A program made the position numbers and the translations under genes. From Marinibacterium anthonyi (GTDB lineage Bacteria > Pseudomonadota > Alphaproteobacteria > Rhodobacterales > Rhodobacteraceae), in contig CP031585.1 of the NCBI GenBank assembly GCA_003217735.2, positions 1-64,000 of the forward strand: 64,000 nucleotides of DNA, written 5' to 3'. Below the pieces are notes generated by a model, which did not search any database, was not told the DNA's origin, and was given only the letters and a program-made list of their open reading frames with translations. Positions 48,996 to 62,185 of the stretch are shown here, in pieces (within the stretch, counting starts at the first letter, position 1; each line of letters starts with the position of its first letter).

Positions 48996-49793
48996 ATGAG
49001 AGAGACCGTAAAAAACATTTCGGGCACCCTGGTCGGCACCGCCAACCCTCAGTGCCGTTTCGAACGATCGGTTTTCATTCTGGCGCATATGCGTTGCGGA
49101 TCAACGGCATTGTCCAACATCCTGTGTTCCCGCCCTGAAATCAGTGGATATGGCGAAGCCCACATCGCCTATCGCAGCACCGCCGATCTTGGCCGGCTTG
49201 TCGTGAACCAGGCGCTGCGTCATGCTTGGGACCCACGCGCGCGCCACCTGTTCGACAAGCTGCTGCACACACGGCACGACATCGCGGTACCTCCGGAATT
49301 CTTCCGCGCGCGTGCGATCTTTCTCTGTCGCCGTCCCGAACCGACGATCGCGTCGATCCGGCGTCTGTTCATCGGTCTGGGACGGGACGAATACGCGACG
49401 GATACGGCGGCTGCGCAATATTATGTCGAACGACTTGGCCGCCTGGCCGAGTTGTGGTCGTTTTTCCCGGCAAACCGCCGTCTCGGCCTGACACATGACC
49501 AACTGACCGCCCAGACCGACACCTGGCTTCAGCGCATGACGATCCTGCTGGGCCTCGAACCACGACTTGAAAACCACTATCGCAGCGCGGCGGCTTCCAT
49601 TCGTGGCGGGGGCGGGGACCCTACCGCGTCGGCAACCCTCAGCCGGATCGAACGCCGTGTGCCTGCCGCGGATCCCGCAGGCCTGGATATCTCGCCCGCC
49701 CTGCGCCAGCGTGCCGAAGACGCTTATGACCGCTTTGTCGATACGACCGGCGCCGGGGCGAGGGCGCGGCCCGACAGGGCTGCGGTGACATGA
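48996..49793 (+). CDS. Second sulfotransferase family protein
   Basis: The 265-residue product has the phosphosulfate-binding loop HMRCGSTALSNIL (31-43) and a later IFLCRRPEPTIASIRRL segment carrying the Arg and Ser expected to hold the 3'-phosphate of PAPS. It is only distantly similar to the sulfotransferase at 36154, so it likely acts on another acceptor or position. Its stop overlaps the next glycosyltransferase gene by four bases. The ribosome-binding site is weak. A role in EPS sulfation is inferred from context. Confidence 0.8.
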   Translation: MRETVKNISGTLVGTANPQCRFERSVFILAHMRCGSTALSNILCSRPEISGYGEAHIAYRSTADLGRLVVNQALRHAWDPRARHLFDKLLHTRHDIAVPPEFFRARAIFLCRRPEPTIASIRRLFIGLGRDEYATDTAAAQYYVERLGRLAELWSFFPANRRLGLTHDQLTAQTDTWLQRMTILLGLEPRLENHYRSAAASIRGGGGDPTASATLSRIERRVPAADPAGLDISPALRQRAEDAYDRFVDTTGAGARARPDRAAVT

Positions 49794-51085
49794 CGACCAG
49801 CAACCTGCCTTTGATACCCGGCGTACGGGTGGCCCCGAACGATCATCGCGGCCCCGACATGGCGGCCAGGGTCGAACGCGTGGTGATCATCAACGACGCC
49901 AGCACGGCCTGGGGCGGCGCGACCGGCCTGGCGCTGTTGTCGGCCGAACTGCTGACCGCCCGCGGCGTCCCTGTCACCTTCGTCGCCGGCGACAAGGGAG
50001 ACGGCGAAAAGCTGGCCGAACTTGGCGTCGAGATCGTGGCGGTCGGTGGCCGTGGTCTTGTCCACCAGGGCAAGCTGAAGGCGATGAAGACGGGTCTGTA
50101 CAATACAGCCGCCCGCGACCGGCTGGCGGCGTGGATCCGCGACAATGACGGGCCGGGCGTGGTCTATCACCTGCATGGCTGGTCCAAGATCCTATCCCCC
50201 GCGATCTTCGATGCGCTGCGTCCCGTGGCGCCGCGCACGGTGATCCACGCCCACGACTTCTTTCTCGCCTGTCCGAACGGCGGCTTCATGGATTACCGCC
50301 ACGACCAGCCTTGCGGCCGGGTGCCGCTTGGCGTGGATTGCCTGACAACCAATTGCGACAAACGCTCTTACGGGCAGAAACTGTGGCGCGTGGGGCGTCA
50401 GAAGGTGCTGCGGGCGCGTTTTCTGGGTCCGCCCTGGGCGCGGATCGTGATGATCCATGGCCGCATGGCGCCCTATCTCGAAAAGGCCGGGATCGATCCG
50501 CGCCTGATGTTCGAACTGCCCAATCCGACCGAACCGATCTGCACGGACCGCGTGACGGTCGAAACCAACCGCGATTTCCTGTTCATCGGCCGGGTCGAGG
50601 CCGAGAAGGGCATCGAAGACGCGATCGCCGCCGCGCGGCTGGCCGGCGTGCCGCTGAAGGTGATCGGCGAAGGCCCTTTGCGCATGCCGCTGACCCGGCA
50701 GTATCCCGAGGTCGACTTCCTGGGCTGGAAAAGCCGCGAGGACATGGCCGGGATCCTTGCCGGTGCGCGCGCGCTGATCATGCCGTCACGCTACCCCGAA
50801 CCCTATGGCCTTGTCGCCGCCGAGGCCGCCCGCAGTGGTCTGCCGGTCATCCTGGCCCAGACCGCCTTCCTGGGTCCGGATTTCCTGCGCCTGGGCATCG
50901 GGCTGTGCTGCGACACACGGGATCCCGACCGCCTGGCCGCCGCCATCGCCGTGATCCGCGACATGGAACCCGCCCGCATCCGCGAGATGAGCCTGCGCGC
51001 CCGCCGCGAGGCCGACAGGGTCTCGACCACGCCGGGGGCGTGGATCGAGGGCCTGATGGCACAATATACAAGGACGGTGCGCTGA
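49790..51085 (+). CDS. Glycosyltransferase family 4
   Basis: The 431-residue GT-B protein has a nucleotide-sugar domain with FLFIGRVEAEKGIEDAI and the donor-site segment PSRYPEPYGLVAAEAARSG. The N-terminal half includes a Cys-containing region CPNGGFMDYRHDQPCGRVP followed by CLTTNCDKRSYGQK, a four-Cys pattern seen in one GT4 subgroup. It is coupled to the sulfotransferase gene and convergent with an MFS gene 13 bases away. It is the last gene of the EPS locus on this side. Confidence 0.9.
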   Translation: MTTSNLPLIPGVRVAPNDHRGPDMAARVERVVIINDASTAWGGATGLALLSAELLTARGVPVTFVAGDKGDGEKLAELGVEIVAVGGRGLVHQGKLKAMKTGLYNTAARDRLAAWIRDNDGPGVVYHLHGWSKILSPAIFDALRPVAPRTVIHAHDFFLACPNGGFMDYRHDQPCGRVPLGVDCLTTNCDKRSYGQKLWRVGRQKVLRARFLGPPWARIVMIHGRMAPYLEKAGIDPRLMFELPNPTEPICTDRVTVETNRDFLFIGRVEAEKGIEDAIAAARLAGVPLKVIGEGPLRMPLTRQYPEVDFLGWKSREDMAGILAGARALIMPSRYPEPYGLVAAEAARSGLPVILAQTAFLGPDFLRLGIGLCCDTRDPDRLAAAIAVIRDMEPARIREMSLRARREADRVSTTPGAWIEGLMAQYTRTVR

Positions 51086-51098
51086 CCGGTCAGCGCCC

Positions 51099-52358
51099 TC
51101 ACCGTCTGCTCCATTTCTGGAAGAGGTATAGTGTCACGACGGTGACGACGACGGCTGAGAGGAGGTAGAGGGCTGCGGCCCAGAGGCCGAGTGTTGCGGT
51201 GAGTGTGAGGCCCGCGAGGGGGGCGAAGGCGGCGCCGAAGAGCCAGGAGAGGTTTGTGGAGATGGCGGTGCCGGTGTAGCGGAATTCGGGCGGGTAGCGG
51301 TTGGGGACGATGGCGGAGGCCTGTCCGTAGGCGAAGCCCAGCAGCAGGAAGCCCGGCAGGATGAAGAGGGCTGGCGCGAAGTTGAGCGCGCCGAGCAGCA
51401 GGCAGAGGATGACGATCAGCGAGGTCGAGATCCAGAGCACGCGCTGGCGGGTGATGCGGTCGGCCAGCAGGCCGGATGCGACGACACCGGCGACGGCGAG
51501 GACGCCGCCGAAGACCTGCAGCAGCAGGATGTGGGAGATGCGCTGCTGGGTGTAGAGATGTTCGTAGGCCAGCGGGAAGACGGTGACCATGTGGAACAGC
51601 GCGTAGCTGGCCAGGGGCAGGAAGGTCGAGACGAGGATCATGCGCCAGTGGTCGCGCAGCAGCTCGGGCAGGGGGGCGGACTGCATGACCCGGGCATCGC
51701 CGCCCAGATCCGATTCGAGCAGGCGAATCCGTGCGAACAGGGCGACGACATTGACGCCGAAGACGGCGAAGAAGGTGAATCTCCAGCCGAATTCGTAAAA
51801 TTCTTCGGATGTGAGGAAGCCGGTGAGCACGTAGAACAGCGCGGCGGCGACGATGAAGCCCAGCGGACCGCCAAGTTGCGGGATCATCGCGTAAAATCCG
51901 TTCCGGCCCGGAGGTGCGGCATTTTGCAGCTGTAGCGTCAAACCGTCCCATGCCCCGCCCAGCCCGATGCCCTGGGTGAAGCGCAACAGCGCCAGCAGGA
52001 CGGGGGCGAGCCAGCCGATCTGGGCGTATCCGGGCAGCAGGCCGATGGCGACGGTTGAGGTGCCCAGGATCATCAGGGCGACGATGACCTTGGCGCGCCG
52101 GCCGATCCGGGCCTGCACACGCCTGCCGACAAGGCCGGCGATGGGCCTTGCGATAAAAGCCAGCGAAAACAACAGGAAAGACAGCATCGTTCCGGTGACC
52201 GGATCGAAGGTCGGAAAGAACAGATGCGGAAAGACGATGGCCGAGGCGATGGCGTAGACGAAGAATCCGAAGAAATCCGTCACCCGCGCCATGACCACCG
52301 TGGTGATGATCTCGTCGATGGTAACCGGCTGTGACGCCGATGTATCGGTGAGTGTCAT
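51099..52358 (-). CDS. MFS transporter, metabolite:H+ symporter-like
   Basis: This 419-residue membrane protein has 12 predicted helices. Typical sequences are FFGFFVYAIASAIVFPHLFFP in helix 1, AFIARPIAGLVGRRVQARIGRR (the loop 2-3 motif of MFS proteins) and RFTQGIGLGGAWDGLTLQ. These match the MHS/ProP-shikimate-type group that imports organic acids or osmolytes with protons. The start at 52358 has an excellent GGAGGAGG site upstream. The frame continues further without transporter sequence. It diverges from the cyo operon. Confidence 0.88.
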   Translation of the reverse strand: MTLTDTSASQPVTIDEIITTVVMARVTDFFGFFVYAIASAIVFPHLFFPTFDPVTGTMLSFLLFSLAFIARPIAGLVGRRVQARIGRRAKVIVALMILGTSTVAIGLLPGYAQIGWLAPVLLALLRFTQGIGLGGAWDGLTLQLQNAAPPGRNGFYAMIPQLGGPLGFIVAAALFYVLTGFLTSEEFYEFGWRFTFFAVFGVNVVALFARIRLLESDLGGDARVMQSAPLPELLRDHWRMILVSTFLPLASYALFHMVTVFPLAYEHLYTQQRISHILLLQVFGGVLAVAGVVASGLLADRITRQRVLWISTSLIVILCLLLGALNFAPALFILPGFLLLGFAYGQASAIVPNRYPPEFRYTGTAISTNLSWLFGAAFAPLAGLTLTATLGLWAAALYLLSAVVVTVVTLYLFQKWSRR

Positions 52359-52439
52359 GGTTTCCTCCTCCCTGACATGGGCCCGGGGTCCGGGCCGCCT
52401 CCTGAGGCCAGCCTGCCCCAGATAGATTTTAATTTCACC

Positions 52440-52453
52440 ATGATTTGCATCAA
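52440..52453. promoter_or_regulatory. FNR/FnrL-type box upstream of cyoA
   Basis: ATGATTTGCATCAA matches the FNR consensus TTGAT-N4-ATCAA at nine of ten defined positions. It lies about 126 bases before the cyoA start in the 220-base divergent spacer. In Rhodobacterales FnrL controls oxygen-responsive respiration genes, so oxygen control of the quinol oxidase is a reasonable inference. Confidence 0.6.
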
Positions 52454-52578
52454 GAAGCCGTTGCAATTTTCTGCGACTGCGAGATAAGCAGCGCTCGCCA
52501 GACGCAGGGGCCAGCACAGCCTGGCCTGCCGGGAAGTCAGTCTTCGCTCGTCTGGAAACATCGAGACGGAGATTGTCC

Positions 52579-53712
52579 ATGAGCATTTTGCGCTCGCGCT
52601 TCCTGTCAGTATCAGTTGCCCTGGTTTCCCTTACCCTGTTGTCGGGCTGCAACCTGCTGGTCCTGAACCCCTCCGGGGATGTCGCCCGTCAGGAGGGCAA
52701 CCTGATCGTCTACGCGACGATGCTGATGCTCATCGTGATCGTGCCGGTGATCCTGCTGACGCTGTTCTTCGCCTGGAAATACCGGTCGTCGAACACCGAT
52801 GCGACCTATGAGCCCGAGTGGGATCATTCGGTCAGCATCGAGATCGTGGTCTGGTCGGTGCCTCTGGCGATCATCATCTGCCTGGGCGGTCTGACCTGGG
52901 TGGCGACGCACCGGCTGAACCCCTACGACGACGTGAAACGGATCTCGGTGGACAAGCCGCTGGACGCGTCGGTCAAGCCGCTGACGATCGAGGTGGTGGC
53001 GATGGACTGGAAATGGCTGTTCATCTACCCCGAACAGGGCATCGCGACGGTCAACGAGGTGGCGGCGATCACCGACCGGCCGGTCGAGTTCAAGATGACC
53101 TCGTCGACGGTGATGAACGCCTTCTACATCCCCGACCTGGCCGGCATGATCTATACCATGACCGGGATGGAGACCGAGCTGAACGCGGTGATGAACCACG
53201 ACGGCGTCTACGACGGGTTCTCGGCGAATTATTCCGGGATGGGCTACAACTGGATGCGCTTCAAGTTCCATTCGATGGACCAGGCCGGGTTCGACGCCTG
53301 GGTCGACAAGGTGCGCGCCAGCGACGACACGCTGGACCGGCCGACCTTCGTGGAGCTCGACAAGCCGTCCAAGGCCCACCCGGTGACCTACTACGGGTCC
53401 GTCGAGGAAAACATGTGGACGCGGATCCTGAACCAGTGCGTGTCCGACGACGCGCTGTGCATGAACGACATGATGATGGTCGACGCGCTTGGCGGCGGCG
53501 GTCTGGAAGGGCTTTACAACCGCGAGCTCTACCGCGGCATGTGCTCGGCGGACGATCCGCGGGCGCTGCTGGACATCCTGCGGCCGAACGACAGCGAGGT
53601 CCGCAAGGACGCGGTGATGTCGGCCACCGACCTCCTGCCCGACTTCCTGGCCCCCGCGGATGCGGCGTCCGGGGCGCAGGCGCAGACACTTCCCGCATCC
53701 GAGGGGCAATAA
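52579..53712 (+). CDS. cyoA: Cytochrome bo3-type ubiquinol oxidase subunit II
   Basis: The 377-residue lipoprotein subunit has a signal peptide ending in the lipobox LLSGC (Cys24), two membrane helices (about 40-65 and 85-110) and a periplasmic cupredoxin domain with [19 protein letters not shown]. Cu-A ligands are missing, and the sequence [16 protein letters not shown] is typical of quinol rather than cytochrome c oxidases. ATG 52579 has ACGGAG seven bases upstream. It is the first gene of cyoABCD. The bo3 complex oxidises ubiquinol and reduces oxygen while pumping protons. Confidence 0.96.
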   Translation: MSILRSRFLSVSVALVSLTLLSGCNLLVLNPSGDVARQEGNLIVYATMLMLIVIVPVILLTLFFAWKYRSSNTDATYEPEWDHSVSIEIVVWSVPLAIIICLGGLTWVATHRLNPYDDVKRISVDKPLDASVKPLTIEVVAMDWKWLFIYPEQGIATVNEVAAITDRPVEFKMTSSTVMNAFYIPDLAGMIYTMTGMETELNAVMNHDGVYDGFSANYSGMGYNWMRFKFHSMDQAGFDAWVDKVRASDDTLDRPTFVELDKPSKAHPVTYYGSVEENMWTRILNQCVSDDALCMNDMMMVDALGGGGLEGLYNRELYRGMCSADDPRALLDILRPNDSEVRKDAVMSATDLLPDFLAPADAASGAQAQTLPASEGQ

Positions 53713-53716
53713 CGAA

Positions 53717-55741
53717 ATGGCAAGCGAACTGACACATGGCGCGACGGCCCCGGCCGAGGTGAGCCCGATCTTCGGCAAGCTCTCCTGGGACGCGATCCCG
53801 TATCACGAGCCGGTCCTGGTGATCACCTTCATCGGTGTCGCGATCATCGGGGCGCTCGTTCTGTTCCTGATGACGAAATACCGGCTGTGGGTCCCGCTGT
53901 GGACCGACTGGGCGACGTCGATCGACCACAAGAAGATCGGGATCATGTACATGGTGCTGGGCTTCATCATGTTCGTGCGCGGCTTTGCCGACGCGCTGCT
54001 GATGCGCTCGCAGCAGGCGCTGGCCTCGATGGGCTACGCGGGCTACCTGCCGCCGCACCATTACGACCAGGTGTTCAGCGCCCATGGCGTGATCATGATC
54101 TTCTTCGCGGCGATGCCCTTCGTGACCGGCTTCATGAACTTCGTGATGCCGCTGCAGATCGGGGCGCGCGACGTGGCCTTCCCGTTCCTGAACAACTTCA
54201 GCTTCTGGCTGACGGTGTCGGGGGCGGTGCTGGTGATGGTGTCGCTGTTCGTCGGCGAATTCCAGACCAACGGCTGGCTGGCCTATCCGCCGCTGTCGGG
54301 GCTGGAATACAGCCCCTCGGTGGGGATGGATTATTACCTCTGGGCGCTGAACATCGCGGGGGTGGGCACGACGCTGTCGGGCATCAACCTGGTGGTGACC
54401 ATCGTCAAGATGCGCGCGCCGGGCATGACCTGGATGCGGATGCCGATCTTCACCTGGACGACGCTGTGCACCAACGTGCTGATCGTGGCGTCCTTCCCGG
54501 TGCTGGCGGCGACGCTGGCGCTGATGACGGCCGACCGCTACCTGGGCACGCAGTTCTTCGTGCCCGAACTGGGCGGCAACCCGATGATGTACGTCAACCT
54601 GATCTGGATCTGGGGCCACCCGGAGGTCTACATCCTGATCCTGCCGATCTTCGGCATCTTCTCGGAGGTGGTGTCGACCTATTCGGGCAAGCGGCTGTTC
54701 GGCTATACCTCGATGGTCTACGCGACCTGCGTGATCATGGTGCTGTCCTACCTGGTGTGGCTGCACCACTTCTTCACCATGGGCGCGGGGGCCAGCGTGA
54801 ACTCGTTCTTCGGGATCACCACGATGATCATCTCGATCCCGACGGGGGCCAAGCTGTTCAACTGGCTGTTCACCATGTACAAGGGCCGGATCCGGTTCGA
54901 ACTGCCGATGCTGTGGACCATCGCCTTCATGGTGACCTTCACGATCGGGGGCATGACCGGCGTGCTGCTGGCGGTGCCGCCGGCGGATTACGTGCTGCAC
55001 AACTCGCTGTTCCTGGTGGCGCACTTCCACAACGTGATCATCGGCGGCGTGGTCTTCGGCGTCTTCGCCGGGGTCACCCACTGGTTCCCCAAGGCCTTCG
55101 GCTTCCGGCTTGACCCGTTCTGGGGCAAGCTCAGCTTCTGGGGCTGGATCGTGGGCTTCTACCTGGCGTTCATGCCGCTCTACATCCTGGGGCTGATGGG
55201 CGTCACCCGCCGCCTGAGCCAGTTCGAGGACACGATCTACGCGGGCTACTTCGTGACCGCGCTGATCGGGGCGCTGTGCATCGCCTTCGGCATCGCGTGC
55301 TTCTTCATCCAGCTCTACGTGTCGATCCGCGACCGCGAGCGGCTGCGCGACACCACGGGCGATCCCTGGGACGGGCGCACGCTGGAATGGTCGACCAGCT
55401 CGCCGCCGCCCTACTACAACTTCGCCTTCACGCCGCGGATCCACGACATCGACGCCTTTGCCGACATGAAAAAGCACGGCTACACCCGTCCGACCGACGG
55501 CTTCACCCCGATCCACATGCCGCGTTCCACGGCGTCCGGGGCGATCATGGCCGGCTTCCTGACGGTGATGGGCTTCGCGATGATCTGGCACATCTGGTGG
55601 CTGGCCGCCGTCAGCTTCCTGGCGACGATCGTCTGGGGCATCGGCCATACCTTCAACTATGACCGCGACTACTATGTCCCCGCCGACGAGGTCCGCGACA
55701 TCGAAAGCGCCCGCGGCGCCCAGCTGGAGCCTGCCGAATGA
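53717..55741 (+). CDS. cyoB: Cytochrome bo3-type ubiquinol oxidase subunit I
   Basis: This 674-residue haem-copper catalytic subunit shows the conserved [17 protein letters not shown] (haem ligand), [12 protein letters not shown] with the His-Tyr active-site pair, WLHHFFTMG (Cu-B ligands) and [11 protein letters not shown] (haem ligands). It forms the oxygen-reducing site and the proton channels. The start at 53717 is four bases after the cyoA stop. An upstream ATG in frame lies within cyoA. The length agrees with CyoB. The stop overlaps cyoC by four bases. No cyoE or ctaA gene lies nearby, so haem O must come from elsewhere. Confidence 0.97.
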   Translation: MASELTHGATAPAEVSPIFGKLSWDAIPYHEPVLVITFIGVAIIGALVLFLMTKYRLWVPLWTDWATSIDHKKIGIMYMVLGFIMFVRGFADALLMRSQQALASMGYAGYLPPHHYDQVFSAHGVIMIFFAAMPFVTGFMNFVMPLQIGARDVAFPFLNNFSFWLTVSGAVLVMVSLFVGEFQTNGWLAYPPLSGLEYSPSVGMDYYLWALNIAGVGTTLSGINLVVTIVKMRAPGMTWMRMPIFTWTTLCTNVLIVASFPVLAATLALMTADRYLGTQFFVPELGGNPMMYVNLIWIWGHPEVYILILPIFGIFSEVVSTYSGKRLFGYTSMVYATCVIMVLSYLVWLHHFFTMGAGASVNSFFGITTMIISIPTGAKLFNWLFTMYKGRIRFELPMLWTIAFMVTFTIGGMTGVLLAVPPADYVLHNSLFLVAHFHNVIIGGVVFGVFAGVTHWFPKAFGFRLDPFWGKLSFWGWIVGFYLAFMPLYILGLMGVTRRLSQFEDTIYAGYFVTALIGALCIAFGIACFFIQLYVSIRDRERLRDTTGDPWDGRTLEWSTSSPPPYYNFAFTPRIHDIDAFADMKKHGYTRPTDGFTPIHMPRSTASGAIMAGFLTVMGFAMIWHIWWLAAVSFLATIVWGIGHTFNYDRDYYVPADEVRDIESARGAQLEPAE

Positions 55742-56409
55742 GCACTGCACCCCAACCCCTGGACGCCTCCCTTGACGGCCCGCGCGACTTCTTCGTGATC
55801 GAAGACCCGCACCACGACGGGCATGATGGCGGGCATGACGGCGACCACCACCACGAGACCGGCACCATGCTGGGCTTCTGGGTCTACCTGATGAGCGACA
55901 GCCTGATCTTCGGCATCCTCTTCGCGGTCTACGCGGTGGTCGGTCAGAACTATGCCGCGGGCCCGTCCCCGGCGGACCTGTTCGAGATCGACATGATCCT
56001 GATCTCGACCTTCATGCTGCTGTTCTCGTCGATCACCTACGGCTTCGCGGTGATCAACATGCACCAGCGCAAGGTGGGCATGTTCTACCTGTGGATGGTG
56101 GTCACCCTGATCTTCGGCCTGATCTTCCTGGGGCTCGAGATCAAGGAGTTCACCCACCTCTGGCACATCGGCGCCACGCCGTCGGCCAGCGCCTTCCTGT
56201 CGGCCTTCTTCACGCTGGTGGGCACCCACGGGCTGCACGTGACGGCCGGGTCGATCTGGCTGGTGGTGCTGCTGGTGCAGGTCGGGCTGCACGGGCTGAC
56301 GCCCGAGAACACCCGCCGGATCATGTGCCTGAGCCTGTTCTGGCACTTCCTCGACCTGATCTGGATCGGGGTGTTTTCCTTCGTCTACCTGACCGGAGTG
56401 CTGCTATGA
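55738..56409 (+). CDS. cyoC: Cytochrome bo3-type ubiquinol oxidase subunit III
   Basis: The 223-residue membrane subunit has five hydrophobic segments and a His/Asp-rich N-terminal stretch (residues 24-39), a feature also of enterobacterial Cyo[21 protein letters not shown] and [16 protein letters not shown] are family signatures. It supports assembly and stability of the oxidase. Four-base overlaps join it to cyoB and cyoD. Confidence 0.95.
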   Translation: MSTAPQPLDASLDGPRDFFVIEDPHHDGHDGGHDGDHHHETGTMLGFWVYLMSDSLIFGILFAVYAVVGQNYAAGPSPADLFEIDMILISTFMLLFSSITYGFAVINMHQRKVGMFYLWMVVTLIFGLIFLGLEIKEFTHLWHIGATPSASAFLSAFFTLVGTHGLHVTAGSIWLVVLLVQVGLHGLTPENTRRIMCLSLFWHFLDLIWIGVFSFVYLTGVLL

Positions 56410-56783
56410 CTTCGCCCGCGCACGACACCTCTCCCGCAACCTACGACGCCCGCGGCGCCTACATGAACTACCTGACGGGCTTTGCCCTGTCGGTGTTCCT
56501 GACGCTGATCCCCTTCGCCCTGGTCATGAGCGGCTGGGACATCGGCATCGGCTGGGCGCTGGCGGTCATCTTCGGCTTCGGCGCGATCCAGGTCATCGTC
56601 CACGTGCATTACTTCCTGCACGTCTCCGCCCACAACGAACAGGGCTGGCAGGTCCTCTCCCTGCTCTTCACCATCATCCTGCTCGTCATCGTCCTGTCCG
56701 GCTCCATCTGGGTCATGTTCCACCTCAAGGAAAACATGATGCCCGCCCACGAACAGATCGAACGCGTCAAGAACCTCCCGTGA
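56406..56783 (+). CDS. cyoD: Cytochrome bo3-type ubiquinol oxidase subunit IV
   Basis: This 125-residue protein has three hydrophobic helices, beginning after ARGAYMNYLTGFALSVFL. HVHYFLHVSA with its following NEQGW is the family signature. The subunit stabilises the haem-copper centre during assembly. ATG 56406 overlaps the cyoC stop, so I do not use the frame that continues upstream. A hairpin at 56835-56861 follows. Confidence 0.95.
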   Translation: MTSPAHDTSPATYDARGAYMNYLTGFALSVFLTLIPFALVMSGWDIGIGWALAVIFGFGAIQVIVHVHYFLHVSAHNEQGWQVLSLLFTIILLVIVLSGSIWVMFHLKENMMPAHEQIERVKNLP

Positions 56784-56834
56784 GACAGGGCGGCGCGCGC
56801 CCCCCGGGCGCGGGTCCGACGGCAGACCATTCAG

Positions 56835-56861
56835 GGGCGGTCCGGCATATCCGGGCCGCCC
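56835..56861 (+). terminator. Candidate cyo operon terminator
   Basis: GGGCGGTCCGG (56835-56845) pairs with CCGGGCCGCCC (56851-56861), an 11-base stem with one G-U pair and a five-base loop, 52 bases after cyoD. The following T content is weak (CTTCGCCGTTTCG). Confidence 0.6.
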
Positions 56862-56921
56862 TTCGCCGTTTCGGGGCTGCCGGGGGGTGAAAGACGATGA
56901 ATGTGACTGATCCTCATGATT

Positions 56922-56938
56922 TTCATTCTTATTATGAA
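56922..56938. promoter_or_regulatory. Imperfect AT-rich palindrome upstream of metH
   Basis: TTCAT-N7-ATGAA lies 59 bases before the metH start codon in an AT-rich stretch. It could be an operator for a metal- or methionine-responsive regulator. The region is too short and lacks the conserved core for a cobalamin riboswitch. Confidence 0.3.
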
Positions 56939-56997
56939 TTTGCGCGCAGTCTTACCCATGGGTTAGGTGGTGTGACCCAATTCGAAAGCCAGATTTC

Positions 56998-58043
56998 ATG
57001 CATGCGTTCAAGCTACCCCGATCCTCCGCTTTCCAGGAGGTCGCCCGCGCGGCCGCCGATCGGATCCTGATCCTGGACGGCGCCATGGGGACGATGGTCC
57101 AGACCGTGGGGCTGACCGAAGAGGATTTCCTGGGCCAGGGCGGCACGCCGCTGGCGCACGCGACGGACCATCCCCAGAAGGGCAACAACGACCTGCTGTC
57201 GCTGACGCAGCCAAATGTGATCGAGGACATCCATTACCAGTTCGCCAGGGCCGGCGCGGATATCGTCGAGACCAACACGTTTTCCTCCACCACCATCGCC
57301 CAGGCCGATTACGGGCTGCAGGGCGCGGTGCATGACCTGAACGTCGCCGGCGCCCGCGTGGCGCGCGCCGCGCTGGACAGGGCCACGGCCGAGGACGGCA
57401 AGCCCCGCTGGGTCGCGGGCGCCGTCGGGCCGACCAACCGGACCGCATCGATCAGCCCGGACGTGAACGACCCGGGCTATCGCGCGGTGACCTTCGACGA
57501 CCTGCGCGTGGCCTATGGCCAGCAGATCCGGGGCCTGATCGAAGGCGGCGCCGACCTGATCCTGATCGAGACGATCTTTGACACGCTGAACGCCAAGGCC
57601 GGCATCTTTGCCTGTTTCGAAGCCTTCGCCGAACTGGGCAAGCGCCTGCCGGTGATGATCTCGGGGACGATCACCGATGCGTCGGGGCGGACCCTGTCGG
57701 GGCAGACGCCCACCGCCTTCTGGCATTCGGTGCGCCATTCCCGGCCGATGACCATCGGGCTGAACTGCGCGCTTGGCGCCGACGCCATGCGCCCGCATCT
57801 GGTGGAACTGGCGGACGTCGCCGACGCCATGGTCTGCGCCTATCCCAATGCCGGGCTGCCCAACGCCTTCGGGCAGTACGACGAAACTCCCGACAGCAAC
57901 GCCGCCCAGGTCGAAACCTTTGCGCGCGAAGGCCTGGTCAACATCGTCGGCGGCTGCTGCGGCACCACGCCGGACCACATCCAGGCCATCGCCGAGGCGG
58001 TGGCCCCCCATTCACCACGCAAACTGCCCCGGGAGGATCGCCA

Positions 58044-58047
<4 letters not shown>
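56998..58047 (+). CDS. metH: Methionine synthase, homocysteine-binding (BHMT-like) subunit of a split MetH
   Basis: The 349-residue product corresponds to the first module of cobalamin-dependent methionine synthase: a TIM barrel that binds zinc and homocysteine. [20 protein letters not shown] opens the fold. The zinc cysteines are seen in LNCALGA and in [12 protein letters not shown] near the C-terminus. In E. coli this is the N-terminal part of one large MetH. Here it ends with a stop that overlaps the next gene by four bases. The split form is known from several alphaproteobacteria. Alone it could also act as a betaine-type methyltransferase, but the overlap argues for a two-subunit MetH. 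Confidence 0.9.
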
Positions 58048-60767
<2,720 letters not shown>

Positions 60768-60818
60768 CAGGCCGGCCCAACAGCCGCCCCCGGTGCGGGG
60801 CGCAGGATCGGAGACGGC

Positions 60819-61046
60819 ATGGATAACGCATTGAAAACCCGGCTGGCAGGCGCCCTGCGCGCGCGGCCCGCCGGGCCGTTCCATTTCCGCGACCTCTACG
60901 GGCCGGGGTGGGACGCGCTGTATATCGGCGACAAGGTGAAGCTGGGCAACGCCTTCCTGCGGCTGGTCCGCGACGGCGATTTCCCCGGGCTTCGCGACAC
61001 CGGGCGCAAGGCCGGCGGCGGCAGGGTGTACGAAAAGACCGGCTGA
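60819..61046 (+). CDS. Small DUF1413-like protein, unknown function
   Basis: The 75-residue product has [32 protein letters not shown], written here as two parts: [17 protein letters not shown] and [15 protein letters not shown]. The pattern of a DL-x-W-L-x-G-x-R/K-LG-F motif recalls DUF1413, a small domain without known role. The assignment is from memory of the pattern and is tentative. CGGAGACGGC provides a ribosome-binding site. It lies between metH and a CobW-like gene, on the same strand. Confidence 0.7.
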   Translation: MDNALKTRLAGALRARPAGPFHFRDLYGPGWDALYIGDKVKLGNAFLRLVRDGDFPGLRDTGRKAGGGRVYEKTG

Positions 61047-61080
61047 CCGGCCACCGGAACCGGCCCGAAGGAGACATCCC

Positions 61081-62178
61081 ATGATCAAGTCGAAGGACCA
61101 GGTCCCCGTCTTTCTGCTGACCGGTTTTCTGGGGGCGGGTAAGACGACGCTGCTGAACCGGATGCTGGAAGATCCGGCGCAGCAGGACACGGCGCTGATC
61201 ATCAACGAATTCGGCCTTGTGCCGGTCGATCACGACCTGGTGCGCGAGGGCCGGGAAAAGCCGATGGTGACCACCACGGGCTGCATCTGCTGCACCGTGG
61301 GCAGCGATCTGCGGTCATCGCTGAACGACCTGCTGGCGGGGCGGCGAAACGGCAGCCTGCCGCCGTTTTCGCGGGTCATCGTCGAAACCACGGGGCTGGC
61401 CGACCCGGCGCCCATCGTCAACAGCCTGATCCCCGGCGGTATCCGGGCCATGTCGATGGCCGATCACGCGGTGGCGCGGGCGTTTCGCCTGTCCGGCGTG
61501 ATCACGGTGGTGGATGTGGAAGGCATCGAGGCGGCGCTGGACATGCATCCCGAAAGCCTGCGCCAGATCGCCTTTGCCGATCACGTGGTGCTGTCGCGGA
61601 CGGATCAGGTGCCCGCCGCAGACTGGCCCGACAGGATCCGGGCGATGAACCCCGGGGTGCAGATCCACGATGCTGCCGCGCCCGGGTTCAGGCCCGCCGC
61701 CCTGCTGCAACCCGGCAGCTATTCGGCCTTTGGCAAGGGCGATGGGGTCGAGGCCTGGCTGGCCTGCGAAACCGGCCACGATGGCCACGATCGCCACGGC
61801 GGACAGTTCCATGACCTGAACCGGCACGGCAACGTGCTGGCGGTGCCTTTGACCTTGGATGAACCGCTGGAGCTTGGCGCCTTGCGCAGGTTCCTGGCCG
61901 CGCTGACATCGGACACGGACAACGGGTTGCTCAGGGTCAAGGGGATGGTGGCGCTGCGCGACAACCCGGCGGCGCCGGCGGTGGTGCACGCGGTGCAGCA
62001 TCGGCTGTATCCGCTGATACGGCTGGACGGATGGCCCGACGGCCAGGCGGTCAGCCGGCTGGTGGTGATCGGGACCAACCTGGACGAGGCGCAGCTGCGC
62101 AAGGACTTCGCCGCCCTAGGCCAAGCCGCGCCGCAGCCTTTCCTGTCCGCCGCGCTGGAGGCGTTCCGCAGGGGCTGA
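61081..62178 (+). CDS. COG0523 (CobW-like) GTP-binding metallochaperone
   Basis: This 365-residue P-loop GTPase has Walker [13 protein letters not shown] (15-26), the metal-binding GCICC (67-71), [10 protein letters not shown] and the guanine-specificity segment SRTDQV (SRTD in place of the usual NKTD/SKTD). A His-rich loop [12 protein letters not shown] precedes the C-terminal domain. COG0523 proteins deliver cobalt, zinc or other metals to targets. Location beside a zinc- and B12-dependent methionine synthase suggests service to that enzyme or to cobalamin synthesis. Convergent with the cbiZ-like gene, only seven bases apart. Confidence 0.88.
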   Translation: MIKSKDQVPVFLLTGFLGAGKTTLLNRMLEDPAQQDTALIINEFGLVPVDHDLVREGREKPMVTTTGCICCTVGSDLRSSLNDLLAGRRNGSLPPFSRVIVETTGLADPAPIVNSLIPGGIRAMSMADHAVARAFRLSGVITVVDVEGIEAALDMHPESLRQIAFADHVVLSRTDQVPAADWPDRIRAMNPGVQIHDAAAPGFRPAALLQPGSYSAFGKGDGVEAWLACETGHDGHDRHGGQFHDLNRHGNVLAVPLTLDEPLELGALRRFLAALTSDTDNGLLRVKGMVALRDNPAAPAVVHAVQHRLYPLIRLDGWPDGQAVSRLVVIGTNLDEAQLRKDFAALGQAAPQPFLSAALEAFRRG

Positions 62179-62185
62179 ACGTGGC

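Noticed and set aside
55810-55857. His-rich N-terminus of CyoC as a novel metal-binding insertion
   Set aside because: Enterobacterial CyoC also has a His-rich N-terminal segment, so this is a family feature.
56862-56997. Cobalamin or SAM-family riboswitch before metH
   Set aside because: The untranslated stretch is short, and I could not find the conserved core or the paired elements of either class.
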